Positions 1 to 10,780 of a stretch of DNA of 64,000 nucleotides are shown here, in pieces (positions within the stretch are counted from its first letter, which is position 1; the number at the start of each line of letters is the position of its first letter). Origin of the DNA: Streptomyces liliiviolaceus (GTDB lineage Bacteria; Actinomycetota; Actinomycetes; Streptomycetales; Streptomycetaceae). The stretch spans positions 248,001 to 312,000 of the forward strand of contig NZ_JAGPYQ010000002.1 in assembly GCF_018070025.1 (NCBI RefSeq), in the 5' to 3' direction. The notes beneath the pieces were generated by a model that saw only the letters and a program-made list of their open reading frames with translations, was not told the DNA's origin and made no database searches. The position numbers and the translations under genes are program-made.

Positions 1-426
1 CGCGAGGCCGCCACGGTTCTCGGCCACGCCTCGCAGACCGTGCTCACCCCGGACAGCGTCTTCGACCGGATCGGCTTCGACTCACTGACCGCCGTCGAAC
101 TGCGCAACCGCGTCACGGCCGCCACCGGGATCCGGGTGCCGGCGACCTTCATTTTCGACTGGCCGACACCGCGCGATCTCGTCGGCCACCTGCGGACCGG
201 ACCGGCCCCCGCGGCCTCGCCGTCCGCCGCCCCGCAGGACGACGCGAACGGCTCCCCGGCCGACACGACCGACACGGCCGACGCACTCGGCGCGCTGGAC
301 GGCGTCGAGGCGGCCGTCGCCGGACGCGTCCTGGACGACGCCGGCCGCACCCGGCTGCGTGAGCGTCTGCACCATCTGCTGGACCAGCTGTCCACCACGA
401 CCGAGGACAGGACACCGAGGACATGA
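1..426 (+). CDS. Modular type I polyketide synthase, C-terminal fragment (ACP plus docking tail); 5' end outside window
   Basis: The reading frame is open from base 1 to a TGA at 424-426, so only the last 141 residues are present. They hold an acyl carrier protein with the phosphopantetheine site GFDSLTAVELRNRV at about residues 26-39, followed by the usual FDWPTPRDLVGHL end of a modular PKS ACP. An Ala/Pro-rich linker follows, then a charged helical tail (about 95-135) typical of C-terminal PKS docking domains. There is no thioesterase domain, so the chain is either handed to another PKS or NRPS or hydrolysed by a separate enzyme. The stop overlaps the start of the next gene (ATGA), which implies translational coupling. 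The number and type of modules cannot be judged from this fragment. Confidence 0.93.
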   Translation, partial: REAATVLGHASQTVLTPDSVFDRIGFDSLTAVELRNRVTAATGIRVPATFIFDWPTPRDLVGHLRTGPAPAASPSAAPQDDANGSPADTTDTADALGALDGVEAAVAGRVLDDAGRTRLRERLHHLLDQLSTTTEDRTPRT

Positions 427-2426
427 CCGACCGCACCGCCGCGCCCGCGGCCCCCGCCCACCCCGGCAGCACCGTGACCGCCCCGCCACCGGCCGGGGAC
501 CCCCGCTGGCTGCGGACCTTCCCCACGAGCGGGGAACCGGCCGCCCGTCTGGTGTGCTTCCCGCACGCGGGCGGCACCGCCACCGCGTTCACCGCGCTGG
601 CCGCCGCGCTGCCCGAGGACATCGGACTGCTCGCGGTGCAGTACCCCGGGCGGCAGGAGCGCCGCGCCGAGGCCTGCGCGGACGACATCGGCACGATCGC
701 CCGGCACACGGCGGCGGCCCTCGCGCCGTACACCGACCGCCCGCTGTTCCTCCTCGGCCACAGCATGGGCGCCCTGGCCGCGTTCGAGACGGCCCGGCTG
801 CTGGAGGAACACGGCGCTGTGGCACGGCTGTTCGTCTCGGCCGCCCGGCCGCCCTCCCACGACTGGGAGGAACCCGACCTCGACGCCCTGCACGACGACG
901 AGCTGGTGGCCGGACTGCGGCTGCTCGGCGGAGTGCCGGACGTGCTGCTGGCGGACCCGGAGCTTCGCGCCGAGGTGCTGCGCCTGCTGCGTGCCGACCA
1001 CCGGCTGCTCCAGCGCTACCGGTGCGCGCCGGACACCGTGCTCACCGCGCCGGTCACGGTGCTGCTCGCGGCCGACGACCCGAAGAACACCCTGGAGCAG
1101 GTCGGGGACTGGTCCCGGCACACCACCGCGGCGCACACCGTGGAGGTGCACCCCGGCGGTCACTTCGCGCTGACCGGACATGCCGCCGGCACCGCCGAAC
1201 TGCTGTGCCGCAGGCTGCGCGAGGACCTGGCCGCCCGGACGGCCGGGCCGGGGCCCGAGCTGGTGCGCGAGATCTACCTCGCCGGACCCGACGGAGGCAC
1301 CGGCCGTCCGTCCACCGATCTCACCACCCTCCAGGAGGCGGCCCGTGAGGTGCTGCCCGCGTCCGCGTACGGGTACGTCGCGGGCGACGCCGGGACGGGG
1401 GGCACGGCACGTGCCAACCGCGCGGCGTTCGACCGGTGGCGGATCCTGCCGCGCATGCTGCGCGGCGTCACCCGGCGCGAGCTGTCGGTCCGTCTGTTCG
1501 GCCGTGACCTGACCGCCCCGGTGCTGCTGGCGCCGATCGCCGCGCAGACCGTCGTCCATCCGGAGGGCGAGCTGGCGGCCGTCCGCGGCGCCGCCGACGC
1601 GGGGGTGCCGTTCGTCCTGTCGTGTTTCGCCTCCCACTCCATGGAGGAGGTCGCGGCGGCGGCCGGTCCGCAGCCGCGGTGGTTCCAGCTGTACTGGCCG
1701 TCCGACCAGGAGATCGCCGCCTCCCTGGTGCGCCGGGCCGAGGCGGCCGGATACTCCGCCCTGGTCCTCACCGTCGACAGCCCGGCCTTCGCGTACCGTC
1801 CGGTGGATCTGGACCACGGCTATCTGCCGTTCCTCCACGGCGCCGGGCTGGCCAACTTCACCACCGATCCCGTCTTCCGGGCGACGCTGCCCCCGGATGC
1901 CGACGACCGGACAGTGGCCGGACACTGGGCGGCCGTCTCCGCCAACCCGTCCCTGACCTGGGACCGCCTCCCGTGGCTGCGCGAGCTGACCGGCCTGCCG
2001 ATCCTGGTCAAGGGCCTGCTGCACCCCGAGGACGCCCGGCTGGCGCTCGCGGGCGGCGCCGACGGCGTGATCGTCTCCAACCACGGCGGGCGCCAGCTCG
2101 ACGGCTCCGCCGCCGCTCTGGACTGTCTGCCCGCGGTACGCGCGGCCGTGGGTGACGACGTGCCCGTGCTGCTCGACTCGGGTGTGCGCACCGGCAGCGA
2201 CCTGTTCAAGGCCCTGGCGCTCGGCGCGGACGCCGTGCTGCTGGGCCGGCCCTACCAGTACGGCCTGGCACTGGGCGGGCGCGAGGGCGTACGGCATGTC
2301 CTGCGGTGTCTGCTCGCGGAGTTCGACCTCGTCCTGGCGCAGAGCGGGTGCGGCGACGTCCGTGACGTCTCCGGGGATCTGCTCGTATCCTCGGGTCCTC
2401 TCGGACGGGACGGAGCACTGACGTGA
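423..2426 (+). CDS. Fusion protein: type II thioesterase - FMN-dependent alpha-hydroxyacid oxidase (hydroxymandelate/lactate oxidase family)
   Basis: This 667-aa protein joins two complete enzymes. Residues about 30-275 are a type II thioesterase of the alpha/beta-hydrolase fold: the N-terminal CFPHAGG motif, the nucleophile in GHSMG at about 111-115, and a late GGHF carrying the catalytic His. Residues about 295-660 are an FMN-dependent (S)-2-hydroxyacid oxidase, with LVKG near 528, the catalytic-base motif SNHGGRQLDG near 551-560, and the FMN-phosphate region from DSGVRTG to LLGRP. Family members oxidise lactate, glycolate or 4-hydroxymandelate to 2-keto acids. It overlaps the PKS stop by 4 bases and the next thioesterase gene by 4 bases (GTGA). 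I infer a role in freeing and oxidising an acyl or 2-hydroxyacyl unit. A hydroxymandelate oxidase role for Hpg is possible, but no HmaS or HpgT gene is visible. Both domains look intact, so this is not an assembly artefact. Confidence 0.9.
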   Translation: MTDRTAAPAAPAHPGSTVTAPPPAGDPRWLRTFPTSGEPAARLVCFPHAGGTATAFTALAAALPEDIGLLAVQYPGRQERRAEACADDIGTIARHTAAALAPYTDRPLFLLGHSMGALAAFETARLLEEHGAVARLFVSAARPPSHDWEEPDLDALHDDELVAGLRLLGGVPDVLLADPELRAEVLRLLRADHRLLQRYRCAPDTVLTAPVTVLLAADDPKNTLEQVGDWSRHTTAAHTVEVHPGGHFALTGHAAGTAELLCRRLREDLAARTAGPGPELVREIYLAGPDGGTGRPSTDLTTLQEAAREVLPASAYGYVAGDAGTGGTARANRAAFDRWRILPRMLRGVTRRELSVRLFGRDLTAPVLLAPIAAQTVVHPEGELAAVRGAADAGVPFVLSCFASHSMEEVAAAAGPQPRWFQLYWPSDQEIAASLVRRAEAAGYSALVLTVDSPAFAYRPVDLDHGYLPFLHGAGLANFTTDPVFRATLPPDADDRTVAGHWAAVSANPSLTWDRLPWLRELTGLPILVKGLLHPEDARLALAGGADGVIVSNHGGRQLDGSAAALDCLPAVRAAVGDDVPVLLDSGVRTGSDLFKALALGADAVLLGRPYQYGLALGGREGVRHVLRCLLAEFDLVLAQSGCGDVRDVSGDLLVSSGPLGRDGALT

Positions 2427-3211
2427 ACGAGACAGGAACGGGTCCCCGCGCGCCGGGGCGTGCCTCGGCCGACGGCGGCTGGCTGCGCCGTTTCCATGAG
2501 GGCCGCGACACCGCGACCCGGCTGATCTGCCTGCCGCACGCCGGGGGTTCGGCCTCCTTCTTCTTTCCGCTGTCCGCCGGTCTGGCGCCGGACGTCGAGG
2601 TCCTGGCGGTCCAGTACCCGGGCCGTCAGGACCGGCGCCACGAGCCGTGCCTGGACAGCGTGTCGGCGCTCACCGACGCGCTGACCGAGGAGCTGCGGGG
2701 CCGGCTCGACCGTCCGTTCGCCCTCCTCGGGCACAGCATGGGTGCCTCCGTGGCCTTCGAGACGGCCCGGCGGCTGGAGGCGGCGGGCAGCGGCCCGCAG
2801 GCGCTGTACGTCTCGGGCCGGCGTGCCCCGACGCTGCCGCACGACAAGGGCATCCACCTCGCCGACGACGCCACCCTGGTCGCGCACATCGGCGCGCTCA
2901 GCGGTACCGACGCGCGGATTCTCGACGACCCGGAAGTGCTGGAACTGGTCCTGCCCGCGATCCGGGCGGACTACCGGGCCGCCGAGACCTACCGGTACGT
3001 CCCCGGTCCGCCGCTGAGCTGCCCGCTGTTCGTCCTCACCGGGGACCAGGACTCGCAGGTCACCCCGGCACAGGCGCGCGGCTGGGCCTCCCACACCGCG
3101 GGCGCGCACGAGTTGACGGTCCTGTCCGGCGGACACTTCTACCTCAGCTCCCACTGGGGCCGGGTGGCGGAACTCGTACGGGGGCGGCTGGTGCGGTCCG
3201 GGGCGTCCTGA
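2423..3211 (+). CDS. Type II (editing) thioesterase
   Basis: A 262-aa alpha/beta-hydrolase of the RifR/GrsT type. It has the N-terminal CLPHAGGSASFF block, nucleophile GHSMGASVAFE (Ser near residue 105), an Asp in the LTGDQD segment and the C-terminal GGHFYL His. Such enzymes remove misprimed or stalled acyl groups from carrier proteins of PKS and NRPS lines. Translation probably starts at GTG 2423, because this overlaps the previous stop as GTGA; an upstream start is blocked by the preceding gene. It is very similar in length and motifs to the thioesterase half of the preceding fusion and to the one at 4742, which suggests local duplication. Confidence 0.93.
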   Translation: MNETGTGPRAPGRASADGGWLRRFHEGRDTATRLICLPHAGGSASFFFPLSAGLAPDVEVLAVQYPGRQDRRHEPCLDSVSALTDALTEELRGRLDRPFALLGHSMGASVAFETARRLEAAGSGPQALYVSGRRAPTLPHDKGIHLADDATLVAHIGALSGTDARILDDPEVLELVLPAIRADYRAAETYRYVPGPPLSCPLFVLTGDQDSQVTPAQARGWASHTAGAHELTVLSGGHFYLSSHWGRVAELVRGRLVRSGAS

Positions 3212-3521
3212 GGGCCTCGCCGCTGTCCTGTCGGCGGGACGGCGACCGGGTCCGCGTACGGGCTGTTCCACGGTTCACCGGCCACCTTCCGGTGGGTAGG
3301 TTGAAGGCTGACGGGAGAACCGCCGGATCACCGGCGCCGGGCGAGTGCGTGGCAACCGACGTACTCCCGGGGCGAGTTCCCCTCATCCATCGGCCGCCGC
3401 CCCAGGGCCGCAGCAGCCGGCCCGGCAGCACCCACGCATCACGTGCGACGGGCGGGCCGAGCCGCGCGGCGGGGCGCCCGATCCGGACGGCTGACGCCGA
3501 CAACCTAGAGGGGAGACCCGT
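3212..3521 (+). promoter_or_regulatory. 310-bp intergenic leader ahead of the P450 gene
   Basis: No gene is seen here. It interrupts an otherwise coupled + strand series, so it probably carries a promoter for the P450/thioesterase pair downstream. A small inverted repeat, CACCGG (3276-3281) and CCGGTG (3289-3294), is present. The remainder is GC-rich and could fold, but I cannot match it to a known riboswitch class. Confidence 0.4.
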
Positions 3522-4685
3522 ATGAGGCAGCGCACGGCCGGCCAACTGGGGCCGCTTCCGGAGTTCCTGCAGGCCGGCAGCGAGGACGTCGTACCCGTCG
3601 TCACGCCCGCCGGCGACAAGATGTGGCTGGTGCGCGACTACGCACTGGGCCGCGCGGTACTGACGGACAAGAGGTTCAGCCGGGCGAGCGCGGTCCTGCC
3701 TGCGGCACCCAAGTTCAACGACGCCCAGCCGACGCCGAATTCGATGATGAGCATGGACGGCAGCCGGCACACCCAGCTGCGGCGCATCGTCAGCGGCGCG
3801 TTCTCCACCGGCCGGATCGCCGCGATGCGGCCCTTCGTGGCGGAGCTGGCCGACCGGCATCTCGACGCGATGGCCGCGCACGGTCCCGGCGCCGACTTCG
3901 TCGAGCACCTCGCCGCCCCGCTCCCGCTCGCCGTGCTGTGCTCCCTGCTCGGCATCCCGGCCGAGGACGGCTCCCGCTTCCGGGACTGGGTCGAGGTGCT
4001 GTTCGACATCTCCGCGAGCAGTCCCCGGGAGAAGGCCCGCCGGCGCGTCGAACTCGCCGACTACATGACGGACTTGGTGAACCGCAAACGGCAGCGGCCC
4101 GAGGACGACCTGCTCACCACCCTGATCGGGCTGCACGACCAGGGTGAACTCACCATGAGCGAACTGCTCACCCTCGGGCTCACGCTGCTGATGGCGGGCT
4201 ACGAGACCACCGCGGGACAGCTCAGCCTCTCCCTGTTGTCGCTGCTCTCCGACCCGGACGCGCACCGCGAACTGGTGGCACGGCCCGAGCGGACGGCGGC
4301 CGTCGTCGAGGAGCTGCTGCGGATCAGCCCCGCCACGCCCCTCGCCTTTCCCCGGGTCGCGGTGCAGCCGGTGGAACTGGGCGGCGTCACCGTCCAGGCC
4401 GGTGAGGCCGTCCTGGTCGCGCTGGTGCACGGCAATCGCGACGGCAAGGTGTTCGCCGAGCCGGAGTCCCTCGCCCTGACCGGCCACGACGCGGTCCATC
4501 TCACGTTCGGGCACGGCGTGCACCGGTGCCTGGGCGCGCCGCTGGCCCGCCTCCAGGTCTGCCTGGTCCTCGAACGTCTGCTGCACCGTTTCCCCGCGCT
4601 GCGGCTCGCCGCCGTCGACACCCCGGTGGTCTGGAAGGACGGCCTGGCGACCCGTGGGCTGTCCCTGCTCCGCGTCGACTGGTGA
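3522..4685 (+). CDS. Cytochrome P450 (bacterial class I)
   Basis: A 387-aa soluble P450. The haem-binding loop FGHGVHRCLGAPLARL lies near residues 327-342 with Cys as the axial ligand. The I-helix oxygen-activation motif is AGYETT (about 226-231), and an ExxR (EELLR) occurs near 265-269. The ATG at 3522 follows a good ribosome binding site (ggggag, about 8 bases upstream). The length is normal for actinobacterial tailoring P450s. It is followed by a type II thioesterase after 56 bases and is the only P450 of the cluster on the + strand. That suggests action on the polyketide or on a PKS-derived unit rather than on the NRPS product, but this is inference. Electron partners (ferredoxin/reductase) are not encoded nearby. 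Confidence 0.93.
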   Translation: MRQRTAGQLGPLPEFLQAGSEDVVPVVTPAGDKMWLVRDYALGRAVLTDKRFSRASAVLPAAPKFNDAQPTPNSMMSMDGSRHTQLRRIVSGAFSTGRIAAMRPFVAELADRHLDAMAAHGPGADFVEHLAAPLPLAVLCSLLGIPAEDGSRFRDWVEVLFDISASSPREKARRRVELADYMTDLVNRKRQRPEDDLLTTLIGLHDQGELTMSELLTLGLTLLMAGYETTAGQLSLSLLSLLSDPDAHRELVARPERTAAVVEELLRISPATPLAFPRVAVQPVELGGVTVQAGEAVLVALVHGNRDGKVFAEPESLALTGHDAVHLTFGHGVHRCLGAPLARLQVCLVLERLLHRFPALRLAAVDTPVVWKDGLATRGLSLLRVDW

Positions 4686-4741
4686 CCCCACCGACCCACC
4701 ACCCCACCACTTTCTGCGAGTCCGAAGGACGGCGTACCGCG

Positions 4742-5584
4742 ATGACCAGCACCCCGCACAGGCCCACCCCGCCGAACATCCCGGGCGGGCCGGTCAGAAA
4801 CCGGCGGGACACCGGCCAGGACGGCTGGATACGGCAGTACCACCCGCCGCGCGGCGGTGGCCCGGTGCTGGTCTGCTGTCCGCACGCCGGCGGGTCCGCG
4901 GTGGCGTACCACTCGCTGTCGGCGGCGCTGTCCGCCACCACCGAGGTGCTGATCACGCAGTATCCGGGCCGGCAGGACCGGCTGCTGGAGCCTCCGGTGG
5001 AGAGCATCGCGGAGATGGCGGACAGCGTCGTGGCGGCCCTGACCCCTTGGCGGCACCGGCCGATCGCGCTGTTCGGCCACAGCATGGGATCGGTACTGGC
5101 CTACGAGATCGCGCTGCGGCTGGAGCGGCTGTGGCCCGGCAATCCACCGATCGGCGTGATCGGATCGGGGCGTTCGGCGCCGTCCGTGCGCCATGACCGG
5201 GGGCTGCACCTGCTGGGCGACGAGGGCATCGTCGCGACCATGGCCGACCTGGCCGGCACCCCGACTGCGCTGCTGGACGACAAGGATCTGCTGGCTGTGG
5301 TCATCCCGGCGATGCGCTCCGACTTCAAGGCCGCGGAGACCTACCAGGACACCGGGGGGACCCGGCTCGACTGCCCGATCAGCGCCTACTGCGGCGAGTC
5401 CGACGTCAATGTGCCGGCCGAGGGTGTCCTCGCCTGGGGCGAACACACGACGGCGGGGTTCACGTCCCGGTTCTTCCCGGGCGGGCACTTCTACATCCAG
5501 TCCGGCGAGCGCGAGGTGGCCCGCGCCATCTCCCGTGACGTGGCGGCGTTCACCGCCGCCCGGGCCGCCGCCCGCAAGCGCTGA
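4742..5584 (+). CDS. Type II thioesterase
   Basis: A 280-aa thioesterase with the CCPHAGGSAVAY block, nucleophile GHSMGSVLAYE (Ser near 121) and C-terminal GGHFYI His. The N-terminus has about 30 extra residues before the fold begins. The start at ATG 4742 is preceded by AAGGACGG; a longer upstream reading frame would run back into the P450 gene and lacks coding character. The gene ends the + strand series and faces the - strand core operon across the terminator at 5600-5628. It is the third of four type II thioesterases in the window. Confidence 0.92.
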   Translation: MTSTPHRPTPPNIPGGPVRNRRDTGQDGWIRQYHPPRGGGPVLVCCPHAGGSAVAYHSLSAALSATTEVLITQYPGRQDRLLEPPVESIAEMADSVVAALTPWRHRPIALFGHSMGSVLAYEIALRLERLWPGNPPIGVIGSGRSAPSVRHDRGLHLLGDEGIVATMADLAGTPTALLDDKDLLAVVIPAMRSDFKAAETYQDTGGTRLDCPISAYCGESDVNVPAEGVLAWGEHTTAGFTSRFFPGGHFYIQSGEREVARAISRDVAAFTAARAAARKR

Positions 5585-5599
5585 CGGCCCGCTGACGGC

Positions 5600-5628
5600 C
5601 CCGGTGGCGCGCGGCGCGCGCCACCGGG
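5600..5628. terminator. Bidirectional hairpin terminator between convergent operons
   Basis: A perfect 13-bp inverted repeat (5600-5612 and 5616-5628, starting CCCGGTGGCG) with a 3-base loop. It lies between the 3' ends of the thioesterase gene (+) and the P450 gene (-). There is no T-run, as is common for Streptomyces terminators. Confidence 0.75.
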
Positions 5629-5634
5629 AAGCGG

Positions 5635-6870
5635 TCAGGAGGCGGTCGGTTCGGGGGTTATCCGGACCTGCATGGCCGTGTGGCCGTTGGCGAAGTTGGA
5701 GAACAGTCGCGCGGGGGTGCCGAGCACCTCGATCTCCGCGACCTGGGTGCGCAGCGCCTCCAGCATGGCGTGCATATGGACCCGCCCCAGATAGGCGCCG
5801 AGGCAGAAGTGCGGCCCGTGCCCGAAGCTGACGTGCTTGTTGGGCGTACGTCCCAGGTCGAACGTGTACGGGTCGTCGAAGACGTCCTCGTCGAAGTTGG
5901 CCGAGCTGTTCCACAGCGTGATGATCTCGCCGGCCCTGACGGTGTGTTCCCGCAGCGGCACGTCGACCAGGGCGTGCCGGCCGAAGTGCATGGCCGGCGT
6001 GGTCCAGCGCACCACCTCCTCGGCCGAACTCTCCAGTGTCACCTCGCCGTTCTTCAGCCGCCGCCACTGGTCGGGGTGGTCGTGGAAGGCGCGTACGGCA
6101 CCGGCGGCCGTCGCCCGGCTGGACTCGTCGCCGCCGAGGATCAGGCTGTAGGACTGGAGCACGATCTCGTCGTCGGAGAGCGGCTTGCCGTCGACGGTGG
6201 CGGCGGCCAGCGTGGAGAGCACGTCCTCGCCCGGGTTGCGGCGCCGTTCGGCGACCAGGTCGGAGATGTAGAGCACGAGTTCGTTGCGGGCCATCACCGA
6301 TTCCTGCTCGCTGTCCTGCGAGCTGTACCGGGACAACGTCTGCGCGTTCCAGTCCACCACCTGTTCCCGGTCCGCCGCCGGGATGCCCATCAGATCGCCG
6401 ATGGTGTGGATGGGGATGCGGTCCGCGACCTCGGTGACGAAGTCGAGTTCGCCGCGCTCGACCGCGTGGGCGACCAGGGTGTCGGTGCGCCGCTGGACGT
6501 TGGCCACCACCGGTGCCAGGACGCGCGGCGAGAAGGACTTCATCATGAGGTTGCGGACCGCGCGGTGCCGCGGCCCGTCGGTGACGGCGAGCATCCTGCG
6601 GGCCGCGGAGTCCTCCCCCAGGCGCAGCGTGGCCAGCACGTTGCCCTGCTCGGAGGTGTAGCGCCTGTTGTCGCGGTAGGCGTCCAGGACGTCCTGGTAG
6701 CGGGTCAGCACCCAGAAGCCGGGCAGCTCGTCGCGGCCGGGATGCCAGAACACCGGGTACTGGTCGCGGTAGGGCTGCCACATCCGGTGCGGGTCGTTGT
6801 CGAGGAACGTCTGCGGGTCGGTCAGATCCAGGGTGTCCGGATCCGCCGCCGGCTGCGTCTGCGTGGTCAT
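5635..6870 (-). CDS. Cytochrome P450, probable hydroxylase of a carrier-protein-bound amino acid
   Basis: A 411-aa P450 with haem loop FGHGPHFCLGAYLGR and a non-standard I-helix motif GGDESS (instead of AGxxT) near residues 247-252; ExxR appears as EEVVR. It is the last gene of the - strand core series, 34 bases after the free-standing A-T protein, with a GGAGGA ribosome binding site. In aminocoumarin, nikkomycin and related pathways, a free-standing A-T didomain paired with a P450 beta-hydroxylates the bound amino acid. The pairing here, together with the branched-aliphatic A-domain code, suggests beta-hydroxylation of Leu/Ile/Val on the carrier. The substrate assignment is inference. Confidence 0.9.
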   Translation of the reverse strand: MTTQTQPAADPDTLDLTDPQTFLDNDPHRMWQPYRDQYPVFWHPGRDELPGFWVLTRYQDVLDAYRDNRRYTSEQGNVLATLRLGEDSAARRMLAVTDGPRHRAVRNLMMKSFSPRVLAPVVANVQRRTDTLVAHAVERGELDFVTEVADRIPIHTIGDLMGIPAADREQVVDWNAQTLSRYSSQDSEQESVMARNELVLYISDLVAERRRNPGEDVLSTLAAATVDGKPLSDDEIVLQSYSLILGGDESSRATAAGAVRAFHDHPDQWRRLKNGEVTLESSAEEVVRWTTPAMHFGRHALVDVPLREHTVRAGEIITLWNSSANFDEDVFDDPYTFDLGRTPNKHVSFGHGPHFCLGAYLGRVHMHAMLEALRTQVAEIEVLGTPARLFSNFANGHTAMQVRITPEPTAS

Positions 6871-6904
6871 GCGGGGATGTCCTCCAAATCGCGGGCCGGT
6901 GCCA

Positions 6905-9436
<2,532 letters not shown>

Positions 9437-9486
9437 GTCGTTCTCTCTCCTAGCCTGTGCCCGGCCCTGCCAGTGCTGCCTGCGGA

Positions 9487-10677
9487 TCACTGTGCGTCCA
9501 TGAGTTCGAGCAGTTCGAAGGTGACGAACTCGTCGATGGGGCAGACCCCCGACATCGTCGAGAAGTACCGGTCGACGAGTTCGGGGCGGGTGGCGACCGC
9601 GCGCAGCAGTGCCAGCTGATGCTCCGGCGGATCGAGCCGGGCCGTCTTCAGGGTGGCCTGGTAGTCGGTCATCAGGACCTCGGTGCGCTCGGCGGCGAAA
9701 CGCTCCAGCGCGGCGGCCAGCCGGCCGGGGTCCCGCAGGTCGTCACCGACGCAGTCGACCAGCAACTGCACCTGGAAGAAGGCGTCGGTGATGCCGCGCG
9801 CGGTGATGGAGTCCTTGTGGTGGCCTGCGTCGCCGATCAGCGCCCAGCCGGGACCGGCCGCCTGCCGGAAGAAGTTCCGCTGGTCGCCGGTGCCGCGCAG
9901 CCGCTCCAGTTGGCTGCCCGCCGCCATCTGTTCACGTACCTCGGGGGACATCCGCTCCACGAGGGACAGCAGCGAGTTCAGCGCGTCGCCGCGGACGTCG
10001 GCGAACCGGTGCTGCGGGAAGTAGCCGGCCACCAGGGTCGCGCCGTCATTGGTCGGCACCGTGCCCATCCAGTGGCCGGGGATCTCGTAGAGCCGGAACT
10101 GCGCCGGCAGGTCCGACCAGTAGGAGTAGTAGGCGCAGGTGAGTGTCGGGTCCTCGATCTCCGTCTTGGCGTCGACCTTGGCCGCCACCGTGGAGCGCAT
10201 GCCGTCTGCGCCGACGACCAGCCGGGCGCGTTCCACGGTCTCCGCTCCCCCGCCGGTGCTGAGCCGGACGCCCGCCACCCGGTCCCCGTCGTACACGAGA
10301 TCGCGCACGGTGCAGCCGTCCCGGAACTCCGCCCCGGCGTCGACCGCGGCCTGCGCCAGGATGGGGTCGAGGAGATGACGGCGGGCGGCGTAGGCGGCCG
10401 GCTGGCCGTCGGCCGGCCAGGAGGCGCCCTCCAGCCGCAGGCCGGCCACCGAGTAACTGACCCTGTCGATGGCCGGGCAGCCGGTGCCGACCACCGCGGG
10501 CAGCACACCCCAGCGGTGCAGGAGGGCCACACCGGGCTGGTGGATGTAGAGGGTGGACAGGGTGTCCCGGGGGAACGTACTGCGCTCGACCAGCAGTACG
10601 CGGTACCCGGCGCGCGCGAACAGCATGGCGGCCGGCGCCCCGGCGCAGCGCGCGCCCACCACGATCACGTCGTACAC
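9487..10677 (-). CDS. FAD-dependent monooxygenase (PHBH/group A type)
   Basis: A 396-aa flavoprotein. It has an N-terminal dinucleotide-binding segment, [19 protein letters not shown], the middle DG motif [10 protein letters not shown] near 160-170, and the GD motif [13 protein letters not shown] near 285-297. Starting at GTG 10677, it has AAGGAG 6 bases upstream. The family includes aromatic hydroxylases, flavin halogenase relatives and N- or C-hydroxylases. The halogenase signature WxWxIP is not seen. It lies 103 bases after a P450 gene and 50 bases before the A-T gene in the core series. A hydroxylation of the peptide or of a carrier-bound residue is plausible; the substrate cannot be read from the sequence. 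Confidence 0.88.
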   Translation of the reverse strand: MYDVIVVGARCAGAPAAMLFARAGYRVLLVERSTFPRDTLSTLYIHQPGVALLHRWGVLPAVVGTGCPAIDRVSYSVAGLRLEGASWPADGQPAAYAARRHLLDPILAQAAVDAGAEFRDGCTVRDLVYDGDRVAGVRLSTGGGAETVERARLVVGADGMRSTVAAKVDAKTEIEDPTLTCAYYSYWSDLPAQFRLYEIPGHWMGTVPTNDGATLVAGYFPQHRFADVRGDALNSLLSLVERMSPEVREQMAAGSQLERLRGTGDQRNFFRQAAGPGWALIGDAGHHKDSITARGITDAFFQVQLLVDCVGDDLRDPGRLAAALERFAAERTEVLMTDYQATLKTARLDPPEHQLALLRAVATRPELVDRYFSTMSGVCPIDEFVTFELLELMDAQ

Positions 10678-10780
10678 GAGACGCTCCTTGTCTTGCGTCG
10701 GATGGTGCCGCCCTGTGCCGGGTGAGCCGGCTCCGGCCCGGGGCGGCCGGAGCCGGGCCGGCGGGACTTCGCGGACACGG

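Noticed and set aside
1274..2426. Frameshift or assembly join producing the thioesterase-oxidase fusion
   Set aside because: The linker (about residues 270-295) is in frame, has normal codon bias and no duplicated ends, and both domains are complete.
423..2426. 4-hydroxyphenylglycine biosynthesis by the oxidase half
   Set aside because: Not excluded but not supported: no hydroxymandelate synthase, Hpg transaminase or Hpg-type A-domain code is visible in the window.
3212..3521. Riboswitch ahead of the P450 gene
   Set aside because: The sequence can fold but matches no riboswitch consensus I know, and the downstream genes give no metabolite logic.
9487..10677. Flavin-dependent halogenase
   Set aside because: The WxWxIP halogenase motif was not found; the DG and GD motifs fit a group A monooxygenase.
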